NCBI GenBank assembly: GCA_029269125.1
Contig: JARHXX010000035.1
Location: 1-38,589 of the forward strand
Source of the DNA: Kiritimatiellaeota bacterium B1221
Lineage (GTDB): Bacteria; Verrucomicrobiota; Kiritimatiellia; SS1-B-03-39; UBA6053
DNA length: 38,589 nt
Direction of reading: 5' to 3'
This document shows, one piece after another, positions 22,315 through 31,700 of the stretch. The first letter of the stretch is position 1, and each line of letters opens with the position of its first letter. Position numbers and translations under genes: made by a program. The notes under the pieces were generated by a model. The model did not search any database. It was given only the letters and a program-made list of their open reading frames with translations, and was not told the origin of the DNA.

Positions 22315-22568
22315 TCCTCTCCTCACAATTTTAAACGAACCGGTTTCATCTTCCTTAAAAGAAAGCTAAATCCAAAAGCCCACAGAGTAAACTGCGATTA
22401 TTCAGCTGAAAGGAATATCCACAAAAAAATCCATGCCTTTTCAATGCAAGCCCCGAAGGCGGCGACATTCCACAGCCCGGTCCGTCAGGGCCGGGACTCC
22501 CCCTCCAACAATAAAAATAGCCCCGTAGGCGGCGGCATTCGCTCCTACCCCTACCTTTCCCCCAAGAC
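22315..22568. repeat. Intergenic region with two direct repeat copies
   Basis: No gene is seen between the small secreted protein and the PEP-CTERM gene terminator. Two 22-bp copies that differ at two positions, both of the form AGCCCCG[AT]AGGCGGCG[AG] then CATTC, lie at 22449-22470 and 22519-22540, 70 bp apart. Between them GCCCGGTCC...GGGCCGGG forms a hairpin. These look like dispersed palindromic repeats of the kind common in this phylum. Confidence 0.5.
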
Positions 22569-22610
22569 AAAAAAATCCCGAAAAAGACGCACACACGCCT
22601 CTTCCGGGAA
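22569..22610 (-). terminator. Intrinsic terminator of the 695-residue PEP-CTERM gene
   Basis: On the minus strand TTCCCGGAAGAG and CTTTTTCGGGA pair around a GT-rich loop and are followed by a run of seven T. It begins 15 bases after the stop codon, a standard position. Confidence 0.75.
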
Positions 22611-22624
22611 ATTGAAAGGCATCC

Positions 22625-24712
22625 TTAGGCTTTCCGACGACGGAAACCCACCACTGCCACAAGGCTCACCAAAACCAACGCCAAAGCGGAAGGCTCAGGG
22701 ATCACCACCACATCCAGACTGCCGATTTCGAAGTAGGCACTTTTTCCATCACCCAGATCATAAGCCTCTCCGGCTCCCAGGTTGGAAATGTTTGCACTGT
22801 TTACCGTTCCACTGATGAGGTGATAGATGCCATTCGCCACAGAACTGTCTAATCCCATTAAGTCATCGATACCAAATGAATCGAAACTGATTGCCCCCGT
22901 CGTCGCAAGGGTATCCGTAAGACTGAACATAAAGTTCGAGCCAGAAGCAAAAGTCAAATCTCCGGTAATGGTACCGTCTCCACCCAAGGTCTGACCGGAT
23001 GCCAGGGAAAATCCACCGGCGACCCCCGTCAGATCCAGGGTCGCGCCATCCCCAACCATAATAGAGGAGGAGTTGGCAATATTATTGGTTCCGGCGGTCA
23101 CCAGCGCGAGCGTTCCCGCATTGATCATGGTGGCGCCGGTGTAGCTGTTAGCCCCTTCAATATTCAAAGTGCCCGTTCCGGTCTTCACCAGATCCGCCCC
23201 ACTGTTATATTCACCCAGGTTTTTCAGGGTACCGCTTTCCAGGGTGAACGTATCCACCGCGATGCTGCCACCGGTCATATCCAGGGTGCCGCCATAAAGT
23301 TTGACCGTAGAATTAATTTCCGTGATCCCCGTATTGCCCTCGGCCATATTGCCACCCACAGTCAGTGAACCGCCGGCAATGTCGACAGTTGCACTTACAT
23401 CTGTACTGCCACCGGTTTTGCTCCCCATAGTCAGATCACCGGTCACAGAAACGGCACCTGTACCCGAGATATTCACCGTACCATGTGCGCGGCCGGCAGA
23501 ATTTCCATCACTCAGGCCGGAACCCACGTTCTTGCCCAGCGTCATGTTTGCCGCTATGAATGTGCCACCTGAAACATGGAGAATACCGGTGGCGGGTTCT
23601 GCACTGGAACTGCTGCGATATCCGGTGTAACCCAACACCACAGAAGTGGCATCAATCGTTCCCGCATCCATGCTCAACGTCCCGGTGGCTCCCCCGGTAT
23701 GACCGCTGCCCGTGTAGGCGTTGTGACTTCCGATGAGAACTTCATCAAACAACGCATCCACAGTTCCACCAGTGAAATCCACATCACCGGTAAGATTTTG
23801 ATACCCCTGTTTGGTGCCTTCAGCGTCATGAACCGCCACCGTCAGATCCACCCGGCCCACTCCATCCGACGCACGAATGACCAGGGAGGGGGTATCCCCG
23901 CTCAAGTCCTGAAATTGAATCAGTCCCGACTCCGTCTGCCAATTGCTGACATACCCGTCCCCGTATGTCGCCGGCGCCCCCACTGAAATGGTATCCACGT
24001 TCAGGGTGGTGCTCCGTCCCAGTTCTAAAATGTTCATTCCACTGCCACTGCCCCCGTTGCTGTCGCCCACAACCAATCGCGTAGCTGTGATCTCCGTCTC
24101 TCCCGCACCCGTGGAGGGGAGAACCAAGGTATTGGATGTCCGGTTTCCCAGCCCCACATATACATTGGCAACATCAGCAGTAAATGAACTTAATCCGGAA
24201 AGGTCGAGATAGGATTTACCCAGATGATTGCTGGAGATTTTGGTCACCAAAATATCGTCATCAGTGGCATCAATGGATAAAGCCCCGCCCCCTGTCATTT
24301 TTGCGTTGGTGTAGGTTTGACCCGAAGTTGGCGTCAAATCCCCCACAAAAAGCACATTTCCCGGTGAAGTAAGACCACTGCCATCCAAGGTCAAAGTCCG
24401 ACCTGACCCGACCTCAACCACCTGCCAGTCCGTGTCCGAATTGCCGGTATTTAAAAATGACAAAGAACTCAGGGTCAAATCCGAATCCACAATACTGTTG
24501 GTCACATCTTTGTCTGAACTTTTATCTACATCATTAAAGACAACGTCCGACCCCGCCGGGGTTCCGCCAGACCAGTTGCCGGCCTCCGACCAGTTGTCGT
24601 CCGTGCCACCAGTCCAGAGAACCTGCCCCCGGGCACTGCCACAGGCCAAAAAGCTCACGATGGCACAAAGGATCGAAAAAGTGTGTTTTTGTTTTTTATG
24701 GGATGTAGTCAT
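22625..24712 (-). CDS. PEP-CTERM protein with autotransporter-associated beta-strand repeats
   Basis: A 695-residue exported protein. A signal peptide (residues about 10-30, ending GSARGQ) is followed by WTGGTDDNWSEAGNWSGGTP, the usual opening of passenger-like beta-helix proteins of this phylum. Long Gly/Thr/Ser-rich beta repeats follow. Near residues 500-530 a PATR repeat is visible (GTGTLNIEGANSYTGATMIN, then AGTLALV). The C-terminus carries the PEP-CTERM sorting signal: IPEPSALALVLVSLVAV and a basic tail FRRRKA. Such proteins are processed by an exosortase and released to the cell surface or matrix; no exosortase lies here. It has no beta-barrel domain, so it is not itself an autotransporter. 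The ATG at 24712 and the terminator indicate a single-gene unit. Confidence 0.93.
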   Translation of the reverse strand: MTTSHKKQKHTFSILCAIVSFLACGSARGQVLWTGGTDDNWSEAGNWSGGTPAGSDVVFNDVDKSSDKDVTNSIVDSDLTLSSLSFLNTGNSDTDWQVVEVGSGRTLTLDGSGLTSPGNVLFVGDLTPTSGQTYTNAKMTGGGALSIDATDDDILVTKISSNHLGKSYLDLSGLSSFTADVANVYVGLGNRTSNTLVLPSTGAGETEITATRLVVGDSNGGSGSGMNILELGRSTTLNVDTISVGAPATYGDGYVSNWQTESGLIQFQDLSGDTPSLVIRASDGVGRVDLTVAVHDAEGTKQGYQNLTGDVDFTGGTVDALFDEVLIGSHNAYTGSGHTGGATGTLSMDAGTIDATSVVLGYTGYRSSSSAEPATGILHVSGGTFIAANMTLGKNVGSGLSDGNSAGRAHGTVNISGTGAVSVTGDLTMGSKTGGSTDVSATVDIAGGSLTVGGNMAEGNTGITEINSTVKLYGGTLDMTGGSIAVDTFTLESGTLKNLGEYNSGADLVKTGTGTLNIEGANSYTGATMINAGTLALVTAGTNNIANSSSIMVGDGATLDLTGVAGGFSLASGQTLGGDGTITGDLTFASGSNFMFSLTDTLATTGAISFDSFGIDDLMGLDSSVANGIYHLISGTVNSANISNLGAGEAYDLGDGKSAYFEIGSLDVVVIPEPSALALVLVSLVAVVGFRRRKA

Positions 24713-24998
24713 GTTGGGTCTCCAGTTAACTCGTTCTCAGATTGAGGTTTCGCCGAAATCATCCGGGCAAAACAACGAATACGAAAGATAAGAGGGGTTT
24801 ATTTGGTGAACCCTAGATACCCCACCCGCAGGGGTCAAACGCCCTTCCATGAGAGATTCCGTCAAAATCATATCATATTCCTGCGCCCCCTAAAAAAATC
24901 ACTGCAATATCCCATCCTCTCCCCCCACACCCCAATCCAACCCCGCCCTGAAAGGGCGGCTCTCAACCCGAACCTTCCCCCATACCCCTACGCTCCCT
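24713..24998. other. Promoter region of the PEP-CTERM gene with REP-like palindrome (copy 2)
   Basis: No coding frame is convincing here. CCGCCC (24943-24948) and GGGCGG (24954-24959) form a hairpin with loop TGAAA, followed by CTCTCAACCC, the same tail as the palindrome at 21031-21060. The part next to 24712 should contain the promoter and leader of the 695-residue gene, but no unambiguous -35/-10 pair was found. Confidence 0.45.
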
Positions 24999-25034
24999 AA
25001 AAAAGGGATCCGCAACTTACGGATCCCTTTTTTT
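24999..25034 (-). terminator. Strong, symmetrical intrinsic terminator
   Basis: AAAAAAGGGATCCG, loop CAACTTA, CGGATCCC and seven T form an almost perfect hairpin flanked by A and T runs, so it can work on both strands. It lies 37 bases past the stop of the 357-residue PEP-CTERM gene on the minus strand. Confidence 0.9.
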
Positions 25035-25070
25035 AACTTTCCCTGCGGCAGGGAATTATAGCCCGGGGAC

Positions 25071-26144
25071 TTAGACTTTTCTGCGGCGGGTCATCAACAA
25101 CGCGCCACCCACAATCATTACCAAAGCGATGCTGGATGGTTCGGGTACAGCGATGATCTTCAGATCGTTGCCGTCAACGAGAAAAGACCAAACGTCAGTA
25201 TCCACACCTGCACCTAAAACCAAGCCATTGTCCGTGATACCACCCGCTGCAGTTAATACCGTCCAAGTGCCGGCTGACTGGGTTCCGCTCATAAAGTCGA
25301 GGTCGAGAATGGAACCTGCTTCAAAAATGGCTTCGCCAGTATGCGTTCCATTGGCGCCTGTGTCTACATTGATACGGGTGGTGCCTTGTGCTGTGCCTCC
25401 ATCCAGAGACAGGGATAATGTCGTGCCTGCACCTTGCAACCAGGCGCCGTTATAATCATCTGAGGTGCCCCCAATTTGAATGGAACTTGATGCATCATAA
25501 CCCTCAACATGGAAGATGCTCGATCCGCTTCCCCCTGTCGCAATTTTGAACGCCTCGCGGGTTTCCAAAGTACCCGCTGTAAAGTTATACAAGCCTGTGC
25601 CGTTGGTACTTCCCATTGAAACCGAAATGGCTGTGGCGCTTCCACCGGCAAATGAGAATGAACCACCCGTCTGATTGACAGTTCCAGAACCTGAATTTCC
25701 TCCGATTACTGCTGAGGAAGTATTACTTGATAAAAAACCAAACGACCCCTGGGACAGGTTTAAGATCCCCACCGTTCCAGAACCATACCCGATACCTACC
25801 CGTGTATTGGTACCACCGGATGTGAGGCTCGCCCCAGTTACATTAAGTGTTCCAACCGGATGCTGGGTCGCTTCCATTCCCAGACGAAAATAGTCAAATG
25901 CATACGTTCCGCTACCGGCGGTCACCGGACCCGCTGTGGCCAGTTGACCAATAACCGGAGCATCCCCATATCCATTAGCCACTGTACCTTTACTCCAGTT
26001 TGCTGCCGTTTCCCAAAGACCGTCGCCACTGCCGTTGGTCCATGAGTTCCAGGATGCAGCCTGCGCAGTACTGCAGACCAAAAAGGTTCCGGCAATACCA
26101 AGAGCTGAGAGGGTGTTTTTCAAGTCGTTCTGAAATTTGTTCAT
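25071..26144 (-). CDS. PEP-CTERM sorting-domain protein with passenger-like beta repeats
   Basis: A 357-residue exported protein. Signal peptide (TLSALGIAGTFLVCSTAQAA) is followed by WNSWTNGSGDGLWETAANWS, which mirrors the opening of the neighbouring 695-residue protein. Short Gly/Ser/Thr-rich beta repeats such as GIGYGSGTVGILNLSQGSFG and GSGTVNQTGGSFSF follow. The C-terminus has the exosortase signal VPEPSSIALVMIVGGALLM with tail TRRRKV. The ATG at 26144 has GGAGT eight bases before it and is preferred over upstream ATGs at 26165 and 26252. The function is unknown; surface or extracellular-matrix roles are usual for the class. With the neighbour it forms a tandem pair of related architecture, separated by terminators and repeats. 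Confidence 0.92.
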   Translation of the reverse strand: MNKFQNDLKNTLSALGIAGTFLVCSTAQAASWNSWTNGSGDGLWETAANWSKGTVANGYGDAPVIGQLATAGPVTAGSGTYAFDYFRLGMEATQHPVGTLNVTGASLTSGGTNTRVGIGYGSGTVGILNLSQGSFGFLSSNTSSAVIGGNSGSGTVNQTGGSFSFAGGSATAISVSMGSTNGTGLYNFTAGTLETREAFKIATGGSGSSIFHVEGYDASSSIQIGGTSDDYNGAWLQGAGTTLSLSLDGGTAQGTTRINVDTGANGTHTGEAIFEAGSILDLDFMSGTQSAGTWTVLTAAGGITDNGLVLGAGVDTDVWSFLVDGNDLKIIAVPEPSSIALVMIVGGALLMTRRRKV

Positions 26145-26402
26145 ATGCTTACTCCATTGATTCATAATGTCATCTAAAATAAGGAGCTCCCCCCCAGGCA
26201 TCAATCTTCGTTGCATGTGACATCCCGTTAAAAGCATATTACATCCCAACAAAAAAAGGCCGCAACAACCATCCCGAACGCCCGTATTTCATACAAATAT
26301 AGAGAATCAGATCCCTGTATCCCCATCCGTACCGAAATCCATCCCCATCAATCCCGTTAGCGATCCCCATAAAACGGCGCCGAAAACGTTTCCCATAAAA
26401 CG

Positions 26403-26633
26403 ACGCCAAAGGCGTTGCGGCTGTCAGCCCGGGGTTGGTGAGGCACGAACCTACCCTGGGTCCTGTATGATCACATTCGACTACGCTGAAAGCGTTGCGC
26501 CTGCCAAAGTTAAGGCAGGGGGCCGGCGCAACTCCTTCAGAGTTGGATGTTATTTTTGTCGGGGATCGAAACCCGGGGGATCCCCTCGTTCCTCGGGGCA
26601 ACCCCGGGCTGAAGGACGTAACGCCTTTGGCGT
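26403..26633. repeat. Long imperfect inverted-repeat element
   Basis: The left arm (26403-26460, starting ACGCCAAAGGCGTTGCGG and containing CAGCCCGGGGTTGG) reappears in reverse complement as the right arm (26574-26633, CCAACCCCGGG-like block, then AACGCCTTTGGCGT). The arms differ at scattered positions. Between them is a nested hairpin, GTTGCGCC (26494-26501) with GGCGCAAC (26525-26532). Each arm end is itself a small palindrome (CGCC AAA GGCG). There is no gene in the 565-bp gap that holds it. On the right a hexamer-like CGGTAT/CGGCAT run (26639-26658) follows. It looks like a dispersed, transcript-folding repeat of this lineage. Confidence 0.7.
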
Positions 26634-26709
26634 AAAATCGGTATCGGCATCGGCATCAAAAATAAATACGCAGACCCAAAATCCACACCCATCGATCCCG
26701 ACCCCGATT

Positions 26710-28761
26710 TCACCCCGAAGGACCCAGAATTTTCACCCTCCGGGTATCCGCGCTTCCATCCGCAAACACCGCCCGGATTTCATAGGCCCCCACTTCAAAT
26801 TCCCGGGTGATCGTTTTTTGGCTGTCCACCTTCCCCACCCACGCGCCGTTCACAAACCAGTCCACCTCCCCTTCTCCCGACACCTGCATCGGCAGCATCA
26901 TCCGCTCCCCATCAAGCAGCTGGATCTGAAAATTTGGATCCGGACGCAAAATACGGTTTCGAACTTTTATAACCTTCGGTGACAACGCCGGATCCGTCAC
27001 CCCCGCAATCACCTCCCGCCCTTTCCATTGCACCACACTCTCAGGTGCCTCCGGCCAAGCTTCACTCCCCGGCCCAAACAACTCCCCCGCCAACTCCCCC
27101 AGCAAAGGCGCGGCATGACTGGAGCCACTCAAACCGTTGACCGATCCGCCGTCCATCCGGCCCACCCAAACCCCGAGTACCCATTCATCGTTCCAGCCCA
27201 CCGCCCAGGCATCCCGCAGACCATGCGAAGTTCCCGTCTTAAATGCCAGATCCGGACGCACCACATCCCCCCCGTGACCGTACAGGGCCCCATCGCGTTC
27301 CGCCCCGCTCAACATGCGGCTGATCCAATAGGCCACCCCTTCGGAAAACACAACCGACTCCACGACCTCCGACCCCAAAAGCCCCCGCGCATGAATTCCC
27401 TTTCCGCCCCGCGCAAACACCGCGTAACTCTGCACCAACTCCAACAGGCTCACTTCCATGCCACCGCCCAACACCGCCCCCATCCCCACCTCATCCGCCA
27501 TCACTCCCGACAGCTCCATCCCGGACGAACGCAACACCCCCAACAAATTTGCCACCCCCACCCTCCCGGTAATTTTTAATGCCGGCATATTCAGACTTTG
27601 CACCAGTGCACTCCGTGCCGAAACATCTCCACTCCACCGCTCGTTCATATTGTCGGGTTGATAATCCTCATACACTTGCGGCAAATCTTCCAAGCGGGTT
27701 TCGGGGGTCAACCATCCCGCCTGCATCGCCTGCGCAAACGCAAAAGGCTTTAATGTCGACCCCGGTGCCCGCTTCCTCGTCACCGTATCCACCTGGGTAT
27801 GCAGCGGATCCCCGGCATCCCACCCGCTCACCCAGACCCGGACCTCCCCCGTTTTCGCATCCATCAACAACACCCCCACCCCGTCGCATTCCCCGTACCG
27901 CGAATCTCCACGCCACCGCGTCAAAATATGTTCACAACTAGCCTGCATCCCCGCATCCAAACTGGTCTGTAGCGTGCCCCCTTTCTGTCCGTGCCGCTGA
28001 CGTATCCACTCGGTAAAATGAAAAGCCCTGAGTGGGGGCGGCACCCAGCGCTCCCCCGTTTCCATCAACGGTAATGCCGACAACATCCCCTCCGCCTGCA
28101 TTCGCGCCAACACCATCTCCCGACGCCTCTCCGCTTTTTCCGGATGATGGTCCGGCCGAAACCGGCTCGGACTCTGCGGCAAGCCCATCAACAGTGCCGC
28201 CTCCCCCGCAGACAGGTGCATCGGCTCCTTGCCAAAATAACGCCGCGAAGCTGTCGCCAAACTCGTGCGGTTCCCCCCATAGGGCGCACGGTTCAAATAC
28301 TGCTCTAAAATAAAATCTTTGTCATACCGCAATTCCAATTGCGTCGCTCGAAAAGCTTCAATCCCTTTAGTCAAGAGATTCCGCGGACGCGGCTCGATCA
28401 ACCGAATCACCTGCGTAGAAATAGTCGACGCCCCGGACAAAACCCCTCCATGCATAATGTTTTGTCCGGCCGCCCGCAGCACCGCAATCGGGTCCACCCC
28501 CGGATGATGGTAAAAGCGCTGATCCTCCACCGCAATTAAAGCCTGACCCGCCCAGCGCCCACTCTCCGCCAAAGAAATCCAGTCCCGGTCCTCCCCGTTC
28601 TCCGCCAACTCCCGGCGCAACAATCCCCGCTCCCGATCCTGGTAGCGGGTATTCACCGGCCTGTACGCCAACTTCTCATCGGGAAAGGGACACACCGCCG
28701 CCAAACCGAACCACAACCCCGCCGCACACAAGCCGCGCTTGATCCATATTTTCAGCCTCAC
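26710..28761 (-). CDS. pbpC: Penicillin-binding protein 1C (transglycosylase/transpeptidase)
   Basis: A class A penicillin-binding protein that polymerises and cross-links peptidoglycan in the periplasm. After an N-terminal membrane anchor come the GT51 transglycosylase motifs EDQRFYHHPGVDPIAVLRA, GGVLSGASTISTQV and the YLNRAPYGGN block. The transpeptidase has APGSTLKPF with catalytic Ser335, SLN in LVQSLNMPAL, and KTGTSHG (Lys508). The last 80 residues form the PBP1C-type C-terminal domain (PMQVSGEGEVDWFVNGAW). Its GTG start at 28761 overlaps the stop of the alpha-2-macroglobulin gene by four bases. The same pairing exists in E. coli (yfhM-pbpC), where the macroglobulin is thought to guard the periplasm and PbpC to repair the wall. 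Confidence 0.96.
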   Translation of the reverse strand: MRLKIWIKRGLCAAGLWFGLAAVCPFPDEKLAYRPVNTRYQDRERGLLRRELAENGEDRDWISLAESGRWAGQALIAVEDQRFYHHPGVDPIAVLRAAGQNIMHGGVLSGASTISTQVIRLIEPRPRNLLTKGIEAFRATQLELRYDKDFILEQYLNRAPYGGNRTSLATASRRYFGKEPMHLSAGEAALLMGLPQSPSRFRPDHHPEKAERRREMVLARMQAEGMLSALPLMETGERWVPPPLRAFHFTEWIRQRHGQKGGTLQTSLDAGMQASCEHILTRWRGDSRYGECDGVGVLLMDAKTGEVRVWVSGWDAGDPLHTQVDTVTRKRAPGSTLKPFAFAQAMQAGWLTPETRLEDLPQVYEDYQPDNMNERWSGDVSARSALVQSLNMPALKITGRVGVANLLGVLRSSGMELSGVMADEVGMGAVLGGGMEVSLLELVQSYAVFARGGKGIHARGLLGSEVVESVVFSEGVAYWISRMLSGAERDGALYGHGGDVVRPDLAFKTGTSHGLRDAWAVGWNDEWVLGVWVGRMDGGSVNGLSGSSHAAPLLGELAGELFGPGSEAWPEAPESVVQWKGREVIAGVTDPALSPKVIKVRNRILRPDPNFQIQLLDGERMMLPMQVSGEGEVDWFVNGAWVGKVDSQKTITREFEVGAYEIRAVFADGSADTRRVKILGPSG

Positions 28762-31700
28762 AGCTTCACCTCCAATCTCTCCTCTTCCCCCCGGAAAATC
28801 ATTTGGTCATCATACATGTCCTGCGAAACCAGCCGGGGGAACACATAATCGCCCGGCGTCACCGCCCGCAACAACACATAATACACCTCCGATTTATGAC
28901 CAACCTTCCAGGGAAACACAAACACCCGATCGTCCCTCACCTCCACATGCCGAGCCGCAGATACTTTCTTATCCACCTTCCGCTGCATCCGCTTCCAGGG
29001 CTTTTGTTGCTGAATCGAAGGCAGGGCCTCCAGGCCCGCAGGCAAGGGCTGATCGATCACCAAATGCTCCAATCGCTTCGGTAAATTTGACACCTTTATC
29101 CGCATCATCACCATCTCCCCGCTTCTTACCGCCACCCCTGATTTAATTTCCGACCCATCCAGCCGCAACAACGTCCGCTTCACCTGAAAGGCGTTCTTCA
29201 CCGGCATGGGTTCCACAGGAAACCCTTCTTCCACAATCTCCACATACACCGGGCGGTCCCCCTGATTGCTCAAGGATCCACCATGAAGAGCCCCCTCCGT
29301 GAACTCCCCATCCCGCAAGGGAGAAAAGGCCACGTTTTTCCGACCAACCCCCACCTGAAATCCACTTTCCGATTTGGGAAACGCTTTCGCATAGGCCGCA
29401 AAGGCGCGGATCACCGACGCATTCTCATATGTGTGCGCCCACCGGCCCTGTGCATTTCTTTTTTCCAGAAGATCTTCCACCAAGGGCACGATCCGCGCAT
29501 CCGAGGGATGAAGTTTCAGCAACAGCCACAGCAATTCCGCATTGCCCGAAGTCCGACTATACCAACTCCACGCCGCATCTGTGGACGAAACCCCCTCCAG
29601 CATTTCCAAAGCCAGCGGACGCTTTCCACTGCGCATCAAAGCCTCGGCCGCCACCACCCGGGCATACGCCGTAAAATCCTCTTTGCGTTCCCGCAGAATC
29701 TGCAACCAACCCGCATCCAATTCTCCCGCCATCGCCAACACCCGGCAGGCCTGCGTTATTTTTAAACTCTGACTCTGACTCGTCACATCCCACTTTTGAC
29801 TATTCAACCAATTCCGCGTCCAGTTTATGGTCGACTGCAGAGAAGCTTCATGAACGGCATACCCCTGCGCCTTCGCCTCCAACAAAAACGACAGCGCGTA
29901 AAAACTGCCTGACACTGACAAACGGTCCCGGCCGTTCCAATACCCAAATCCGCCACTCCGCAACTGCTTCTTCCACAGTTCATGGATGCCCGCTTCCACC
30001 TGGGCTTTCGCCCCCTCCCCTGACTCCTCCGCCCAATCCGGCAGGTACAAAGCGGGAACCACCGCACTCACCGTCTGCTCCAAACAGCCATAAGGATAGC
30101 GCAGCAGAAAATTCCGTGCGCCGGCCAACTGCAGGGTGGGCATTGAACTGACTTGAAAAGTCAGCTTTCCCGTTCCCGGCAGCATTTCCTCTGAAGCCTC
30201 CACTGTTAAATATTGATCCGGCGCCAACAGCACCCGCCTCACCCGGGTTTCAAAACTTCCTGCTGGACGCACCGCCATTTCTAAAGTTTCTCGCCAGAAC
30301 TCCTCTCCACATTTCACCCGCAACATTAAATCCGCACGCCCCATTTCATTTTTTGCCTTCACTTTGATTTCGCGTATCTGCTGCTCACCCGGTTTCAAAG
30401 GAAAGATCAGCCCTGTCGCATCAAACTCAACCGGCCCTTTCGCCGATGGCATCAAGGTCAGGGTCTTCGCCTCCTCACTGCGGTTGTGCAGTCTGAACCG
30501 CCAAACCGTTTCATCACCCGGCGCGAGAAACAAAGGCAAACTCTGCTGCACAATCACCTCCCGCCCCACCCGGGAATACGCTTCCGCATGTCCTATTCCC
30601 TGTTCGGATACCTGCACCGCCATCCAGCGGATCTGACCGGTGAATTCCGGCAGCGGAATTTCCAATTCCAACTCGCCACTCTCCGGAATTCGTTGCGCAC
30701 CCGACCACCAGGAAAGCGGCTTAAAGCGTTTCGCATCCACCGGATTTAATCGTTTCCGCAAAGCCGACCCGAATCCGCCCCCCATCTTCACCTCTCCCGT
30801 CAAAATGCCTGGACCCAACTCCGGCAACAATTCATTAAACGAATCCCAGGTCAGAGAACCCGCCCGCCGCAATCCCAAAAACCATTTCAGCGGATTCGGG
30901 GTTTCAAAATCACTCAACAACAGAATCCCTTCATCCACTCCCGCCACCACCACTTCCGCGCCGGGCGCTCCCATCAGCCGCATGGAAAGGGTTTCAGAGG
31001 GACGCAGCTCCTCAGCAACCTCTATCTGCAAGGGTTGATCCAAGTCGTCGTTTTTTATATGCAGCGGCAACACCCCTTCCGAGCGCAACACCGGCTGGGC
31101 GCCTCCGCCCGGTTGCGGACGCACCACCGAAACCCGCACCCACAAATTCCCCGCGCCACATTCTGGAACCGTAAACGAAAAGCTTCCACTCCGCTCCTTC
31201 AACGCCACCGTTTCCACCAACTGAAACGAAGCATCTTCAATGCTAACCAACCCCTTTCCCGCAAAAGGGGCATGCATCGTCAACACCGCTTCTTCCCCGG
31301 GCACATAAGCCGCTTTATCCAATGACAAATTTACCTGATCCGCCCGCGAAGGCGCTTCGGCCACATTTCCCAAATACACCCGTCTCGAACTGGAAAAACC
31401 AGTGACCGGATCTTTTACTGCCACCCGGTAAACCGCATGATTCTCCAAATCCAATTCCACCTCAAATTTTCCAGCCTCCAATTGCACAGGTTGCGCCCCT
31501 TCCCATATAGCCACTTCGTCGACATAGTATCGATACTCCCCCCGGGAATTGCGTCGATAGCCCCGCTGCCAACTCACCCGATACCAGCTCATTTCCAGCT
31601 CAGGACTTCCTTCCCACCCTTTACCTTCCGGCGATACCGCCACCACCTTCACCTGTTTTCCTTCCACCTTCAATCCCACATAATACGGCACCCGATCCAC

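Noticed and set aside
26560..26600. tRNA-like T-loop around GGGGATCGAAACCC
   Set aside because: No acceptor stem, anticodon arm or CCA end could be fitted; the bases belong to the inverted-repeat arm.
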